DNA of 64,000 bases, from assembly GCF_001625305.1 (NCBI RefSeq), contig NW_017802780.1, positions 350,079 through 414,078 on the forward strand, given 5' to 3'. The translations under genes were made by a program, and so were the position numbers. The notes beneath the pieces were generated by a model. The model did not search any database and had not been told where the DNA came from. It saw nothing but the letters and a program-made list of their open reading frames with translations. This DNA is from Branchiostoma belcheri. Taxonomy: Eukaryota > Chordata > Leptocardii > Amphioxiformes > Branchiostomatidae. Below are positions 25,801 to 32,402 of this stretch, one piece after another (within the stretch, counting starts at the first letter, position 1; the number at the start of each line of letters is the position of its first letter).

Positions 25801-28123
25801 GGTGAAAAAATGAAACCAAACATGGGACAAACCATGAAAGAAAGACATGAGTAAATTTGTTCAAATTTGCCAAAAAACTTGTGTGACCCCAGGCGATACT
25901 TTAAATCCAACTAATGAGCATTTTATTGATTTTCCGTTTTTTTTTAATAGATTTGTCAGTAAGCAGTTTCCAACTTCCCATTCTCTTCCTAGGAGCATTG
26001 AAAGTTAAAATTACTAAAAAACTATCTTTGAGCTACCTGACATGTATTTTGGACTGAACTACAAAGTATATATTAACATTCAGAAACAGACAAAAAAGGT
26101 TCACTGCAAGGTTCACATTTGTGCCTTCTATAAAATAGATCATTACTTTTTAATCTAAGTATCTGTCACAAACTACGTCAAAATATGTGGTCTCCTGGCT
26201 ATGTCCATGGTTCTGTTGAGCAAATAACTGCAACAACTGCAAATAAAGGCAACAGTGGTTCCACTGAATGGATCCATGCTAGGTGTTTTTATCCGAGGCT
26301 CGGAACACTTCAATATATATATTTAAATATTTCAACGGTAATTTCATTGATTTTTGGCCAAAAGAACAGATTTATCGATATTTCTGAACAGGCAAACATC
26401 AAACAAGTATTTTATCCTTGAGGTGTCCTCGAATCATAAACCATTATGATACTACATTGTAGCTGCTTCATTAATTATTAAAGTGACATTTTTGAAGGAC
26501 ACGTATTGTTCATTTCTATGCGGCATTTGTTGACAGCCATATATGGTACAGACTTACTGCTAAATCATCAACACCATTTGTTGAGAAGTCAACACCATGT
26601 GTTGAGAAGCCACCATGACAAAAAAACACAACAGAATATGATGAATTAATTATAAAGAAGCAAGTTAAAGACCATACAACTATGGTTGTTTGCAATCCTT
26701 AGAAAGTTAACACTATGGTAAAAAGATATTTTTCCATCCCCATATCAAATGTAAATCACTCACACTACATTCCATTACAACTTACGTTATAGACAACTAC
26801 TTGTCAAACCTTGTGATTTTGTTGTTACATGTAACAAATGTATTCTACGAGACTCTGCATTTTTTGCAATCCATTTTGAAAGGCATTGATGGTAAGCATA
26901 GGTGAGAGAAAGACCCTGTCTCCATTCCTAATGAAGAAAATATCGGTTGCTTATTGAGAAATAATTGATTGTATCATCACGCAGCTGTTTAGCTGAAAAC
27001 ATATACATGTTAAGTTAGACAATATAAACTGACTACGTCAGCTGCAGTTTATATAATGTGTATGGGTTCAAATTGCGTTATAACTAGATATTTGTGTCTA
27101 CATCAGTACAGCCGGTGTACCCGCCCTTCGGTGTAACAAACCATATTCGCAGACACGCGGCGCAGCGCACTTAGCCTTAACCAGGCCTTTAGACGGGAAT
27201 ACGGGTAGTAGAATTCGGCAAAAAAAATAATAGAATGGGCCAAGGGAGCCCGGTCGCGAGAAGGTAGTTTCTTTCCCTCCGAAGCGGCCAGTCGATCTAC
27301 AAGGCGGCCAAACTCACCTGGCGAATGTTCTCCTATATATAGCCAGCGCCGTAGTTATATTAGTCTGGTAGAAACTATATTGCACACCTATCTCCCAATC
27401 TTTGCACATCAAACTACAAGAGTTTTTTTTTTAAGATATCAGTTATTATGCCTTTATTGTACTTGGTGGTTACGTGTTCTTGGGAAATCTTTGGAAATTC
27501 TTTGGAAGTTTTTTTATCACGTGAATTTTGGGTTTATAACCGATATTTAAACGTATCAATACATTAGGAATAATCAGATACAGTAGATTCCCACAATATC
27601 ATACATAGGCTTATTTATGTTACATATTTTCTTTTACAACTGACGACGTATATCTTAATTATATCTTAAGTATCAATGTAATATTAACCATGTAACTGCG
27701 ATCCCAGTTATATGGTTGAAAGTGTTACAACAGTTCAGTTGGATAATATTGAATTTCAACAGGATGGGTAAAATAGTACCCTCTACCAGGCTTCGGGATG
27801 GGGCTGAAGAGTAGAAATCGGCCAAATAGAGAGATAACATTCCAGGGGAATTTGTCTGCTGGGAGAGAACATTTTATCGCACCCGAACAAAATGTTCTCT
27901 CCCAGCAGACAAAATCCCTTAGAATGTTATCTCTATTTGGTCGATTTCTACTCTTTCCAGCCGCCTCGAGCTCCCCAGGCCTAGTAGAGGCTAGTAAAAT
28001 AGTAATGTTGATTGAAGGGCAATTTTGCAAAAATGTCCTACCTTGTGCTTGAGTCACCAGTTGAATCAAAGTCCAAACAAAGACGACTAGGTAGACCGAG
28101 GGACTTTGCATTGTCTTTGTCAT
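4796..28123 (-). CDS. Polycystin-1-family protein: fucolectin, six FN3, GPS, PLAT and polycystin channel region
   Basis: A 34-exon gene model assembled by eye from splice sites and phase. Exons in transcript order: 28123-28042, 24818-24632, 23885-23650, 23203-22931, 22795-22523, 20136-19864, 19731-19459, 19095-18835, 18581-18440, 18149-18025, 17766-17620, 17230-17141, 16940-16884, 16527-16387, 15929-15839, 15406-15231, 15075-14845, 14585-14087, 13754-13612, 13116-12883, 12328-12080, 11583-11423, 11134-10956, 10453-10305, 10122-9993, 9616-9426, 9068-8960, 8693-8479, 8279-8105, 7968-7399, 7207-6977, 6821-6737, 6624-6392, 4890-4796. The protein is about 2,230 residues and probably sits in the plasma or ciliary membrane. 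Polycystin-1-like proteins pair with polycystin-2 channels and are autocleaved at the GPS. One junction (16884 to 16527) does not match in phase, so a short exon is probably missing. The PKD1L/PKDREJ group is the nearest family; no vertebrate symbol is assigned. Confidence 0.9.
4912..5881 (-). mobile_element. Penelope-like retroelement fragment with GIY-YIG endonuclease domain between inverted repeats
   Basis: The minus strand between about 5640 and 5180 encodes LPYEKGTSEALRRIFGEYGI, KCGVVYHISCQ, TYIGETERSLKTRFLEH and HVESPGHSV. These are the C-terminal reverse-transcriptase and GIY-YIG endonuclease blocks of Penelope-like elements. The reading frame is broken. Two inverted copies of a roughly 180-bp terminal sequence flank it (ending in 'tatgataacggttaaaattt' on the left and its complement on the right), the pseudo-LTR arrangement known for this group. 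The element is 5'-truncated relative to a full Penelope and sits in the last intron of the polycystin gene. Confidence 0.8.
6392..7207 (-). CDS. Polycystin exons 31-33: S4-S6 pore region
   Basis: Exon 7207-6977 encodes HILGLVVFINTISLLRVVRF and the next helix (FLVVAAIAFIAFIS). Exon 6821-6737 encodes the pore helix YHTTFALFEMMLGR. Exon 6624-6392 encodes the last helix FMICIFILLINFLTTIICDA and a cytoplasmic segment. Where polycystin-2 channels have Leu-Gly-Asp at the selectivity filter, this protein has Leu-Gly-Arg, as polycystin-1-type subunits tend to be basic here. It is therefore more likely a regulatory pore subunit than a cation channel on its own. Confidence 0.88.
7399..8693 (-). CDS. Polycystin exons 28-30: polycystin (TOP) domain and flanking helices
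   Basis: Exon 8693-8479 has a basic loop (VRKKKELNEKSASVLKEF) and a helix (ILLFIFVVLLFYIAQ). Exon 8279-8105 and the 570-nt exon 7968-7399 carry the large extracellular polycystin domain (FRLGPPRLIQVRQLP, CWRFNVTDVLP, FFGFLKDNQFFDKYTKSLTI) and then TM helices (DLFMHILFTLLFFAIFCNEL). The domain has several N-glycosylation sites. This part matches the region that mediates assembly with polycystin-2 partners in the known family. Confidence 0.88.
8960..10453 (-). CDS. Polycystin exons 24-27: TM2 to TM5 region
   Basis: Exons 10453-10305, 10122-9993, 9616-9426 and 9068-8960 encode successive hydrophobic helices: LSCCFTLLNTMMLSSAMWY, LYISLMTILTVLPVNLVLLQ, YVAWLTVFLVSTSSKFFVLL with YSMDWGKEKSDAW, and IFVLAVGLAAIFSLPF. 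The WGKEKS block is characteristic of PKD1-like proteins. All junction phases agree (1, 0, 1, 0, 1). Confidence 0.88.
10956..12328 (-). CDS. Polycystin exons 21-23: PLAT/LH2 domain
   Basis: Exons 12328-12080, 11583-11423 and 11134-10956 encode YQLTVTTGSMFGAGTTSRIG, FQLFGSEAKSPVKML, then VRESLGEVLLLRIWHDNSGE, FVVRDMETG and FTCNDWLSPEKGD. These are the PLAT beta-sandwich blocks found between TM1 and TM2 of polycystin-1 proteins, thought to bind lipid or partner proteins on the cytoplasmic side. Phases are 0, 2 and 1 and all agree. Donor GAG|GTCTGT of the first exon is weak. Confidence 0.88.
12883..13754 (-). CDS. Polycystin exons 19-20: GPS autoproteolysis motif and first transmembrane helix
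   Basis: Exon 13754-13612 ends with CSSWNDDTNQWGLEDCD. Exon 13116-12883 continues with a Cys-x-Cys pair and MTEW. This is the GPS pattern (C..W....W...C....C.C..T), with Met-Thr at the predicted scissile bond in place of the usual Leu-Thr/Ser. It is followed by LPLPNSIYFINAFKNFLHLS and a hydrophobic helix (VVSEFILYLLLMVLLCVDF), which is TM1 of the 11-TM polycystin-1 layout. The donor GAT|GTTAGT is slightly unusual. Confidence 0.85.
14087..16527 (-). CDS. Polycystin exons 14-18: GAIN-like pre-GPS region
   Basis: Exons 16527-16387, 15929-15839, 15406-15231, 15075-14845 and 14585-14087 are contiguous in phase (0, 1, 0, 0, then 1). They encode helical sequence (LEAEDILALTSNIKDIIKPA, IIEQLAIAARGLQGISIENM, a Lys/Glu-rich coil QLKVLKEKKKEKED) and then beta-rich sequence with FNVPADNVIPVIRMNW and YISYGSPPTPEKYG. 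The last blocks match the stretch upstream of the GPS in PKD1-like proteins. Helical then beta organisation fits a GAIN fold. The 499-nt exon 18 has several N-x-S/T sites. Confidence 0.8.
14757..14782. repeat. (TAG)n microsatellite
   Basis: Nine or so perfect TAG units in the intron between polycystin exons 17 and 18. Confidence 0.9.
15476..15660. repeat. Degenerate (TATAG)n repeat
   Basis: About 180 bp of imperfect TATAG/AGTAG units in the intron between polycystin exons 15 and 16. It looks like an old pentanucleotide satellite with many substitutions. Confidence 0.85.
16884..17766 (-). CDS. Polycystin exons 11-13: Ser/Thr-rich linker
   Basis: Three short phase 1-1 exons (17766-17620, 17230-17141, 16940-16884) encode a low-complexity stretch rich in Ser, Thr and Pro (STISATEISTSDRMRTTSTT, LTQSPTPFALDEDA, GRSTEPPRISLTSTP), probably an O-glycosylated stalk. 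The donor of the first exon is the least certain (GAAA|GTACAT). Exon 13 ends in phase 1, but the next readable exon must begin in phase 0, so at least one small exon between 16884 and 16527 is unresolved. Confidence 0.65.
18025..18581 (-). CDS. Polycystin exons 9-10: fibronectin type III domain 6 split by an intron
   Basis: Exon 18581-18440 (142 nt, ending phase 2) encodes DPPSRLNVAKSSTTWLFLEW and the C strand. Exon 18149-18025 (125 nt) encodes YNVTDLVPETTYVFKMGAFS and KYGRSVDITY. Together they form one FN3 domain. Unlike the other five FN3 units, this one has an internal intron. The donors are GAG|GTAAAA and CAG|GTATAC. Confidence 0.85.
18835..19095 (-). CDS. Polycystin exon 8: fibronectin type III domain 5
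   Basis: A 261-nt phase 1-1 exon encoding one FN3 domain: TPSPTALYVEQKTTNTVTIS, a W-L-P-S turn, TTYNITYTG, and LVPGSQYDIDLVAVSRFGRS. It is clearly diverged from exons 4-7, so it is an older FN3 unit. The donor is CAG|GTACGT. Confidence 0.88.
19459..19731 (-). CDS. Polycystin exon 7: fibronectin type III domain 4
   Basis: A 273-nt phase 1-1 exon, the paralogue of exon 5. It contains TETSITVSWIQRTNSLAIG and LSPATEYVISAASINRHNEG. The acceptor ctaatag and the donor CAC|GTAAGA keep phase 1, so the cassette is symmetrical and can be gained or lost without a frameshift. Confidence 0.9.
19864..20136 (-). CDS. Polycystin exon 6: fibronectin type III domain 3
   Basis: A 273-nt phase 1-1 exon, the paralogue of exon 4. 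It has the same SLTISWVKPRAPLIGYRVN core and LADREYSVTLVAVG F strand. The acceptor reads through a (CA)n-rich tract like that of exon 4, so flanking intron sequence was duplicated as well. The donor is CAA|GTGAGT. Confidence 0.9.
20300..20530 (+). mobile_element. LINE ORF2 C-terminal fragment
   Basis: The plus-strand frame contains DIWNSLPDNVVGRITDNNLQ followed by SFKTRVHRHL, the typical C-terminal end of CR1/Jockey-group LINE reverse transcriptases (W-N-x-L-P ... F-K-x-x-L). It is isolated debris in the intron between polycystin exons 5 and 6. Confidence 0.65.
20930..21425 (-). mobile_element. Degraded LINE reverse-transcriptase fragment
   Basis: Minus-strand translation in several frames gives recognisable RT blocks: ITPIYKSGNRANVAHYHPSS, QGGFRKHHSTTIAVLKLVED and a degraded GHLRGAS in place of G-V-P-Q-G-S. 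Frames change several times and stops are present, so this is an old copy. Its 5' side is cut by the MITE that starts at 21430. Confidence 0.7.
21430..22360 (+). mobile_element. piggyBac-like MITE, copy A
   Basis: Begins CCCTACCTAGACCGGG directly after TTAA (21426-21429) and ends with the complement CCCGGTCTAGGTAGGG. The TTAA on the right side is displaced by two bases. It has no coding capacity. Copies B (49104) and C (62328) share its length and interior. TTAA targets with CCC termini are the hallmark of the piggyBac superfamily. It lies in the intron between polycystin exons 5 and 6 and is more diverged than copy C. Confidence 0.85.
22523..22795 (-). CDS. Polycystin exon 5: fibronectin type III domain 2
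   Basis: A 273-nt phase 1-1 exon. It opens TPPPEDLRVKDITETSITVSW and contains GYRMWIG and LSPGTEYVISATSINRYNEG, the FN3 B, C and F strands. It is nearly identical to exon 7 (19459-19731), differing at a modest number of residues. The two-exon unit 4-5 is therefore a duplicate of 6-7. Confidence 0.9.
22931..23203 (-). CDS. Polycystin exon 4: fibronectin type III domain 1
   Basis: One 273-nt phase 1-1 exon encoding 91 residues with the FN3 signature: SLSISWVKPRAPLIGYRVNY (B and C strands with the conserved Trp) and LADREYSITLVAVG (F strand Tyr). The acceptor is a CA-rich tttcag, and the donor is CAA|GTATGA. It is about 80% identical by eye to exon 6, which shows a recent cassette duplication. 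Confidence 0.9.
23650..24818 (-). CDS. Polycystin exons 2-3: fucolectin (FTP, F5/8 type C-like) domain
   Basis: Exons 24818-24632 and 23885-23650 together encode about 140 residues. Recognisable blocks are NVALGKTAYQTS, ASRAVDGNTDSNW, CTHT, WWVDLGQSY, then NRMDCCPERL, SCPGMMGRYV and LCEVQIYTG. This is the fucolectin/tachylectin-4/pentraxin-1 pattern. The R-x-D-C-C-x-x-R segment corresponds to the fucose- and calcium-associated loop of eel fucolectin, so sugar binding is plausible. The junction is phase 2 and rebuilds an Arg codon. The domain follows directly after the signal peptide, at the extreme N-terminus of the ectodomain. Confidence 0.85.
24240..24298 (-). mobile_element. Right-end fragment of the Harbinger-like MITE family
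   Basis: Contains 'aattaatgcgcgcgcgggtg', tcatcaataaaac and gtgtcgcc. This matches the terminal 60 bp of the elements ending at 37042 and 47901. No matching opposite end was seen. Confidence 0.5.
24499..24519. repeat. (TA)n microsatellite
   Basis: About ten TA dinucleotides in the intron between polycystin exons 2 and 3. Confidence 0.85.
25139..26712. mobile_element. Long-inverted-repeat element (about 330-bp arms)
   Basis: The left arm (about 25139-25472) and right arm (about 26383-26712) are inverted copies. For example 'actttctaaggaatgcaaac' on the left pairs with 'gtttgcaatccttagaaagt' on the right, and 'tgtttgatgtttgcctg' on the left pairs with caggcaaacatcaaaca on the right. The 0.9-kb centre encodes nothing recognisable. 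I read it as a non-autonomous fold-back transposon in intron 1 of the polycystin gene. Outer boundaries and target duplication are not clear. Confidence 0.65.
27779..27993. mobile_element. Short fold-back element with 11-bp target duplication
   Basis: The termini CCTCTAC...GTAGAGG carry inverted arms of about 100 bp including 'gtagaaatcggccaaataga' and gttctctcccagcagac-type blocks. An identical 11-mer, gtaaaatagta, flanks both sides (27768-27778 and 27994-28004). The right edge lies about 37 bp from the first splice donor of the polycystin gene. An 9-11 bp duplication would fit a Mutator-like or related family, but that is a guess. Confidence 0.7.
28042..28123 (-). CDS. Polycystin gene exon 1: signal peptide
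   Basis: Starts at an ATG and encodes 27 residues with a hydrophobic core (VYLVVFVWTLIQLV) followed by TQAQ, a typical secretory signal. The donor AAG|GTAGGA leaves phase 1, which joins exactly to the acceptor at 24818 and gives G-V-N-V-A-L-G-K, the start of the fucolectin domain. An upstream in-frame TTG exists, but the ATG at 28123 is the natural start. The 3.2-kb first intron holds two inverted-repeat elements. Confidence 0.8.
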
Positions 28124-28145
28124 CTTTGCGGCGTTCACCAAACTT

Positions 28146-28640
28146 TTGTTGGGTGGTCAACAAGTTCCGCAACCAGTCCAGAAAGCGTCACCGTCACTGA
28201 CTGGTACCGTTGCTACAGGTGCTCCACAACATACGAAAACCACACCCATTTCTTGTCGTGCCAAATTAGAGGAATACAATAAAGATGTACAGCGTAGAAT
28301 CGTAAAAATTAGTCGAGTGAATGAATCTATGACTACTAAAAGCCTTTGCCGAGAGCTTCTGTGTAGAGATGTAATTACCCTGGTAAGTGCGTGAACAGTT
28401 GAAACGCATAGAATGATTTATAGAAGGATGGCTGAATACCTTTTATTCTACATTTTCCCTGAAGGTCTTACTGAAGGTCAAAACAAATACATTTCTTCAT
28501 CATTGTGTTAAGAGAAATATATCACCATGGTTCCGGTATTCCTTTGTTGTGGTGGTAAAATGTAGGACTGCACAGGTTTTTATAAATTAAAGAGGATTAT
28601 CAATTTCTGGTCTATTTGCATGTTAGCAGTCGAGCGCTTT
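28146..28640. other. Region upstream of the polycystin gene, nothing firmly recognised
   Basis: A short plus-strand open frame (28146-28394) encodes an unrecognised Lys/Arg-rich peptide. It overlaps the expected 5' UTR or promoter of the minus-strand polycystin gene and has no supporting splice structure. No TATA box is obvious. Confidence 0.3.
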
Positions 28641-28789
28641 TTAGTAGTCCCTTGTAGGTCCTGTAGTTGATATTTCACGTATCAAAATGTTTTCATGATC
28701 GGGTGAAGAATAAAGACGTAATGACCCGTCCCAAGGTGTTCATATAGTATAATGGGCCTTGTCACTATAATTCTCTTCGTTACAGTTGA

Positions 28790-29155
28790 TATTTGTTTAG
28801 ACTTCTGTTAATTCAGCTCTGCGTTCAAAACAATTCAATTTGATAGTTGGCGTCACGGGTTGATTTTTGTTTAGAGCTCTGTTTATATTATATCAAGCAA
28901 CGATGTTTTGGTGATTCATGTTACCGATTTTCCCCAATGTAGGTCTGTTACAAGGGCTCTGTTAACTTAGCTCTGCGGCAAAACAACTCAATTTGTTGTT
29001 GGCGTCACGGTTCATTCTGTATAGAGCTCTGTGGATATTAAGTCTATTCGATGTTTTGATGGTTCATGTCACCAATTTTTCCCAATAAATGTCTTGACTA
29101 GGGCTCTGTGAATAGAGCTCTTTGGCAAAACAAATAAATTCCTTGGTTGGCGTCT
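28790..29155. repeat. Tandem repeat, roughly 145-bp unit (GAGCTCTGT-containing)
   Basis: Two full units and part of a third share the ordered blocks agctctg-cggcaaaacaa-tcaattt, gttggcgtcacggt, agagctctgt, cgatgttttg-tgattcatg and ttttcccaat. A further partial unit (agttggcgtcgc, agagctctg) appears at 29525-29605, after a SINE insertion. Units differ by about 15-20%, so the array is old. Confidence 0.7.
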
Positions 29156-29159
29156 ACAA

Positions 29160-29460
29160 TCGGTGCAATAGCTCAATTGGTAGAGTGCTCGCTTTGTAAC
29201 CGGGAGGTCGTGAGTTCTAAACCCGGCCGGGTCCTACCAAAGAGTTTAAAAATGGTACACACTTCTTTCTATGCTTAGCACTCAGCACATATGAGAAAAA
29301 GTGTGGGGAAGTCAAACACACAGCACTACCAGCGGACTAGCCCCCTGCTGTAGTGCATTGCACAACTGTGTATCGCCCAAGGGCTACAGAAATGGATATG
29401 GGCACCACCCTACGCTCTGTATAAGAAGCATGGGAGACCTTTCCTTCCTTTCCGTCTGCA
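29160..29460 (+). mobile_element. tRNA-derived SINE (Thr-like head)
   Basis: The 5' part folds like a tRNA, with an A box tagctcaattggtagagtg, an anticodon loop ctttgtaac (TGT) and a degenerate B box gagttctaaac. A body follows with 'cttagcactcagcacatatg', 'ctaccagcggactagccccc' and an A/T-rich tail. The B-box changes and absent 3' acceptor stem argue against a functional tRNA. It splits the local tandem repeat. Confidence 0.75.
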
Positions 29461-29604
29461 ATCGATTGTTGAGGTCTGTCATAGAGTCTGTAAAGGTATA
29501 CGTAGGTCTGGGTACAAAACAAGTCGATTCGATAGTTGGCGTCGCAAAAAAACTAGCCCAATGGGGATCTGTACATGTGAAGGAAGCGTTACCTCTGTAG
29601 AGCT

Positions 29605-29775
29605 CTGAAACACTGCTACACACTGCTTTCTCTGCTTAGCACTCAGCATTTGGGAAAGAGTATGGGAGTTAAACAGTTTGACACACACATAACTACCAGT
29701 GGACTACTCCCCTGCTGTAGTGATGTCACTGCTGTGTGGCACAGGGGTATTGAAAACGGAGATGTAATTATGTTT
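29605..29775 (+). mobile_element. Second SINE body copy, lacking the tRNA head
   Basis: Repeats the body of the SINE at 29160: cttagcactcagcattt, 'ctaccagtggactactcccc' and tgctgtagtg blocks in the same order. It probably arose as a truncated insertion or by unequal exchange. Confidence 0.65.
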
Positions 29776-29899
29776 CCAAATGTTTTAAAAAGAGAGAAAA
29801 AAGGGCAACTAACAGTAGATGATAGGTAATATATAGTGTTGTTGTATTGTATAGATTCTTAGCACTTTGCATTAAAATATAGCGTTTTAGTATGAAATG

Positions 29900-29998
29900 A
29901 TCAATGCGTTTTGCATACTGCATACCCTCTTGTGCATTTAGCCCATCTGGGCAAGAACATGCAATAAAGATCATATCATATCAAATCATATCATATAT
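29900..29998 (+). mobile_element. LINE 3' end with (ATCAT)n tail
   Basis: The sequence 'gggcaagaacatgcaataaa' is followed by gatcatatcatatcaaatcatatcat. A polyadenylation-like AATAAA followed by a short pentamer tail is typical of CR1/L2-type LINE 3' ends. No ORF is attached. Confidence 0.45.
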
Positions 29999-30328
29999 TC
30001 CTATAAATTGGAATGAAGCCGCTTCGAGTTTCCAAGGACATTATACATAGCGTTACCAGTTTTAAAAGGTCACAAAGTTTCGTAAACATCCGTTGGCTTC
30101 CGAGAAAAAAACAATCAAATCAACCTCAGCTCCCATAGTTGAAAGTAAAGTAGTTTTTTGAAGAGAAAAAACTGCTAGCTTTGATTCCGTCCGCAAACGC
30201 CGTCATGAAAACCCTGCTCTGTGTTTTTACCGCTGGTAACTAGTCTACGCTTAGTGTTTTATCTCAAAGAACAGGCTGCGCAGGTTGCGTGGTTTATATT
30301 AACCTGGCATCGTGGCAATACAATGTCC

Positions 30329-30352
30329 TTAACGTAACGTAACGTAACGTCT
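30329..30352. repeat. (ACGTA)n microsatellite
   Basis: Four to five tandem aacgt pentamers. Confidence 0.8.
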
Positions 30353-31332
30353 TCAGCATATTTTCTTTTTTTTTCAAATTTGTTCAGAGAAAATGCAACG
30401 GATTGTCGACACAATACATACAACATAGCCAAAAACAACACATGTGCACACTGATCTGTTTCGTAATGTCCGCAGCCACAGTAAAGCTAGCGTCGAATTC
30501 GTGACTTACATTCTTTATCAATATTAACATTTTGTAGTTTTTCCCTGTTTTTCACCCATAAATGATAATCAGTTGTCCATACTTTCTCAAAAAACCATAT
30601 GGATCACATGTAGCTATTCACATGTACCAGCTCCATGCCGAAATGGAAAAACCGAGGAGGTTAGAAAAGGTATTCAACGTCAAAACAAGACATGTTTTAC
30701 GCAGGACGATAGACAACAACTAAAATGGAGTAAACAGCCGGACCGGTCTTGAAAGTTTATCAAACGGGTTTGAGTAAAAGCAGAAACTCAATCAAATCAA
30801 ACTCGTCTGGTACAGCTGAAAGCAGTGCCTTCATGAAAATTCTCTCTCTGAAATCTATATCACCTTTATGTTTTCCTTTGTTCTTGTTACCTTCTACAAG
30901 AAGGCTAGGTTTTCTGTAGCGTTTTTCCGTTTGTCTGTCTGTCTGTTTACAGCATTAATCAAGCTCAAGAAGCTGCATTTTCGTGCAACTTTGTAGGTGG
31001 GTAGATCTTGATGAGACCTAGAAATGGTTAGATTTGGGCAGCTTGTTCTGAAATTGCAGGGTAGTTTGTTTTTTTATTATCCAGATTTTGTTATCCATTA
31101 TGTTCAGTTTTGCCTTCGAAATCTAATATATAAACCAACCAACTGAACAAACAAATGTCTGTTCCCTTTTTCAATGTCTGAATCCATCGTTACTCATTTA
31201 GTTCAGTCCTGTTTGACTATGCAAGTAACATTAGGTCACTGCAAGTAAACATCTTGAACAGACATCTTTGCTCATTTTTGGCATGTTGACCACTGTCAGA
31301 GGGCAACAAATTTTCTTGTTTTTATTTCCAAA

Positions 31333-31394
31333 ATCAGGCGAAAATTAATGTGCGCGCTGATGTCATCCATAAAACATCCTTGCTGCGGCCTTAT
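31333..31394 (-). mobile_element. Right-end fragment of the Harbinger-like MITE family
   Basis: Carries gcgaaaattaatgtgcgcgc, gatgtcatccataaaac and gctgcggcc-TTA, matching the right terminus and TWA target of the complete copy at 36639-37042. Its left end was not identified. Confidence 0.55.
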
Positions 31395-32146
31395 GAATGA
31401 TTATATGTACCTTGTAAGCTACAGAGAATGCAATAAGAACAATCGTGCTTATCGTCATACAGCCCAAGATTGGTCCTTTTAGCTGGTGGGCGTCTAAGTT
31501 GCCACGTCATTTTAAATTAGTCTCAGTATTTTTAAAGCCATTTATACAGACACACGCAGAGTTAAGACCAGTGTGCACACCATTTTCTATAGTGGGAAAG
31601 ATTTGGCACATTGGCTGGTGCATGGCGGCAAGATAAGGTATTTGATTATTCTTCCCCATTCAGTGATGATCTGTGATATTTGTTAAATCGGTCATGAATT
31701 CGAGCTTTAGTGGCGAATTTTCCGCACACCAATATCGTATACATAGTTCCAAACAATTCTTGCTTTTCTGTCCATGTTTTTTTTTTGCTGAGTTTAAGAA
31801 GAAATCTATCTGGACACGCCCAAAACTACGCCGAATACTACTTCAGGCTCCCTATATTGGTATAGTGTCTTAGTGTTAATGGTAGCAATTTTAACCGCTA
31901 ATTTCTGGATGTGTATCAAATGTGTGTTACCTGTTGTTCTGTACATGTATGTTGTTCGTTAAAGGGGACGATTAAACTGTCCACATGAGTTACCGTTTGC
32001 CCCCCGAATGAATCTGCTTTGTGATTATTAGTGCACCCAATCATACAGGACCATACCATGTAATGCTACTGCAATGTACATGTAAACGAGCCCATGATGT
32101 TTGGATGTGTATTAATTGTGTGTTGTTGTTTTTTTTCGGCACAGAA

Positions 32147-32402
32147 ATGTCGGCAACCGCAAAAAAGCTCCCTCCGGACGGAGGGGACAAAACGGCCGTG
32201 GACATCAGTAGGCTCAGCTCGGGGCGTCTGCACCCTGTGCCCGATGAATGTTTGGGGCACGAAGAAGAGACTGTCTACGACTACGACATTCCTGAAGATG
32301 TGCGCGGATACAAAGAAGACGGGTCTGTCCACGACAAACCACGAGAAGCTCACGGAAACAAAGCCTCCGGCGAGGACGAAAGCTTTGCTTACAAGGCTAA
32401 AG
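32147..32402 (+). CDS. Lectin gene exon 1: cytoplasmic tail
   Basis: The ATG lies just after a pyrimidine-rich acceptor (cggcacag|AA ATG), so a non-coding 5' exon probably exists upstream. It encodes 85 hydrophilic, acidic residues, including [15 protein letters not shown] with tyrosines that could serve as sorting or phosphorylation motifs, and ends at CTAAAG|GTACGT. No signal peptide is present, consistent with type II topology. Confidence 0.75.

Noticed and set aside
29160-29240. Functional tRNA-Thr gene
   Set aside because: The A box is good, but the B box is altered (gagttctaaac), the acceptor stem does not close, and a SINE body follows directly.
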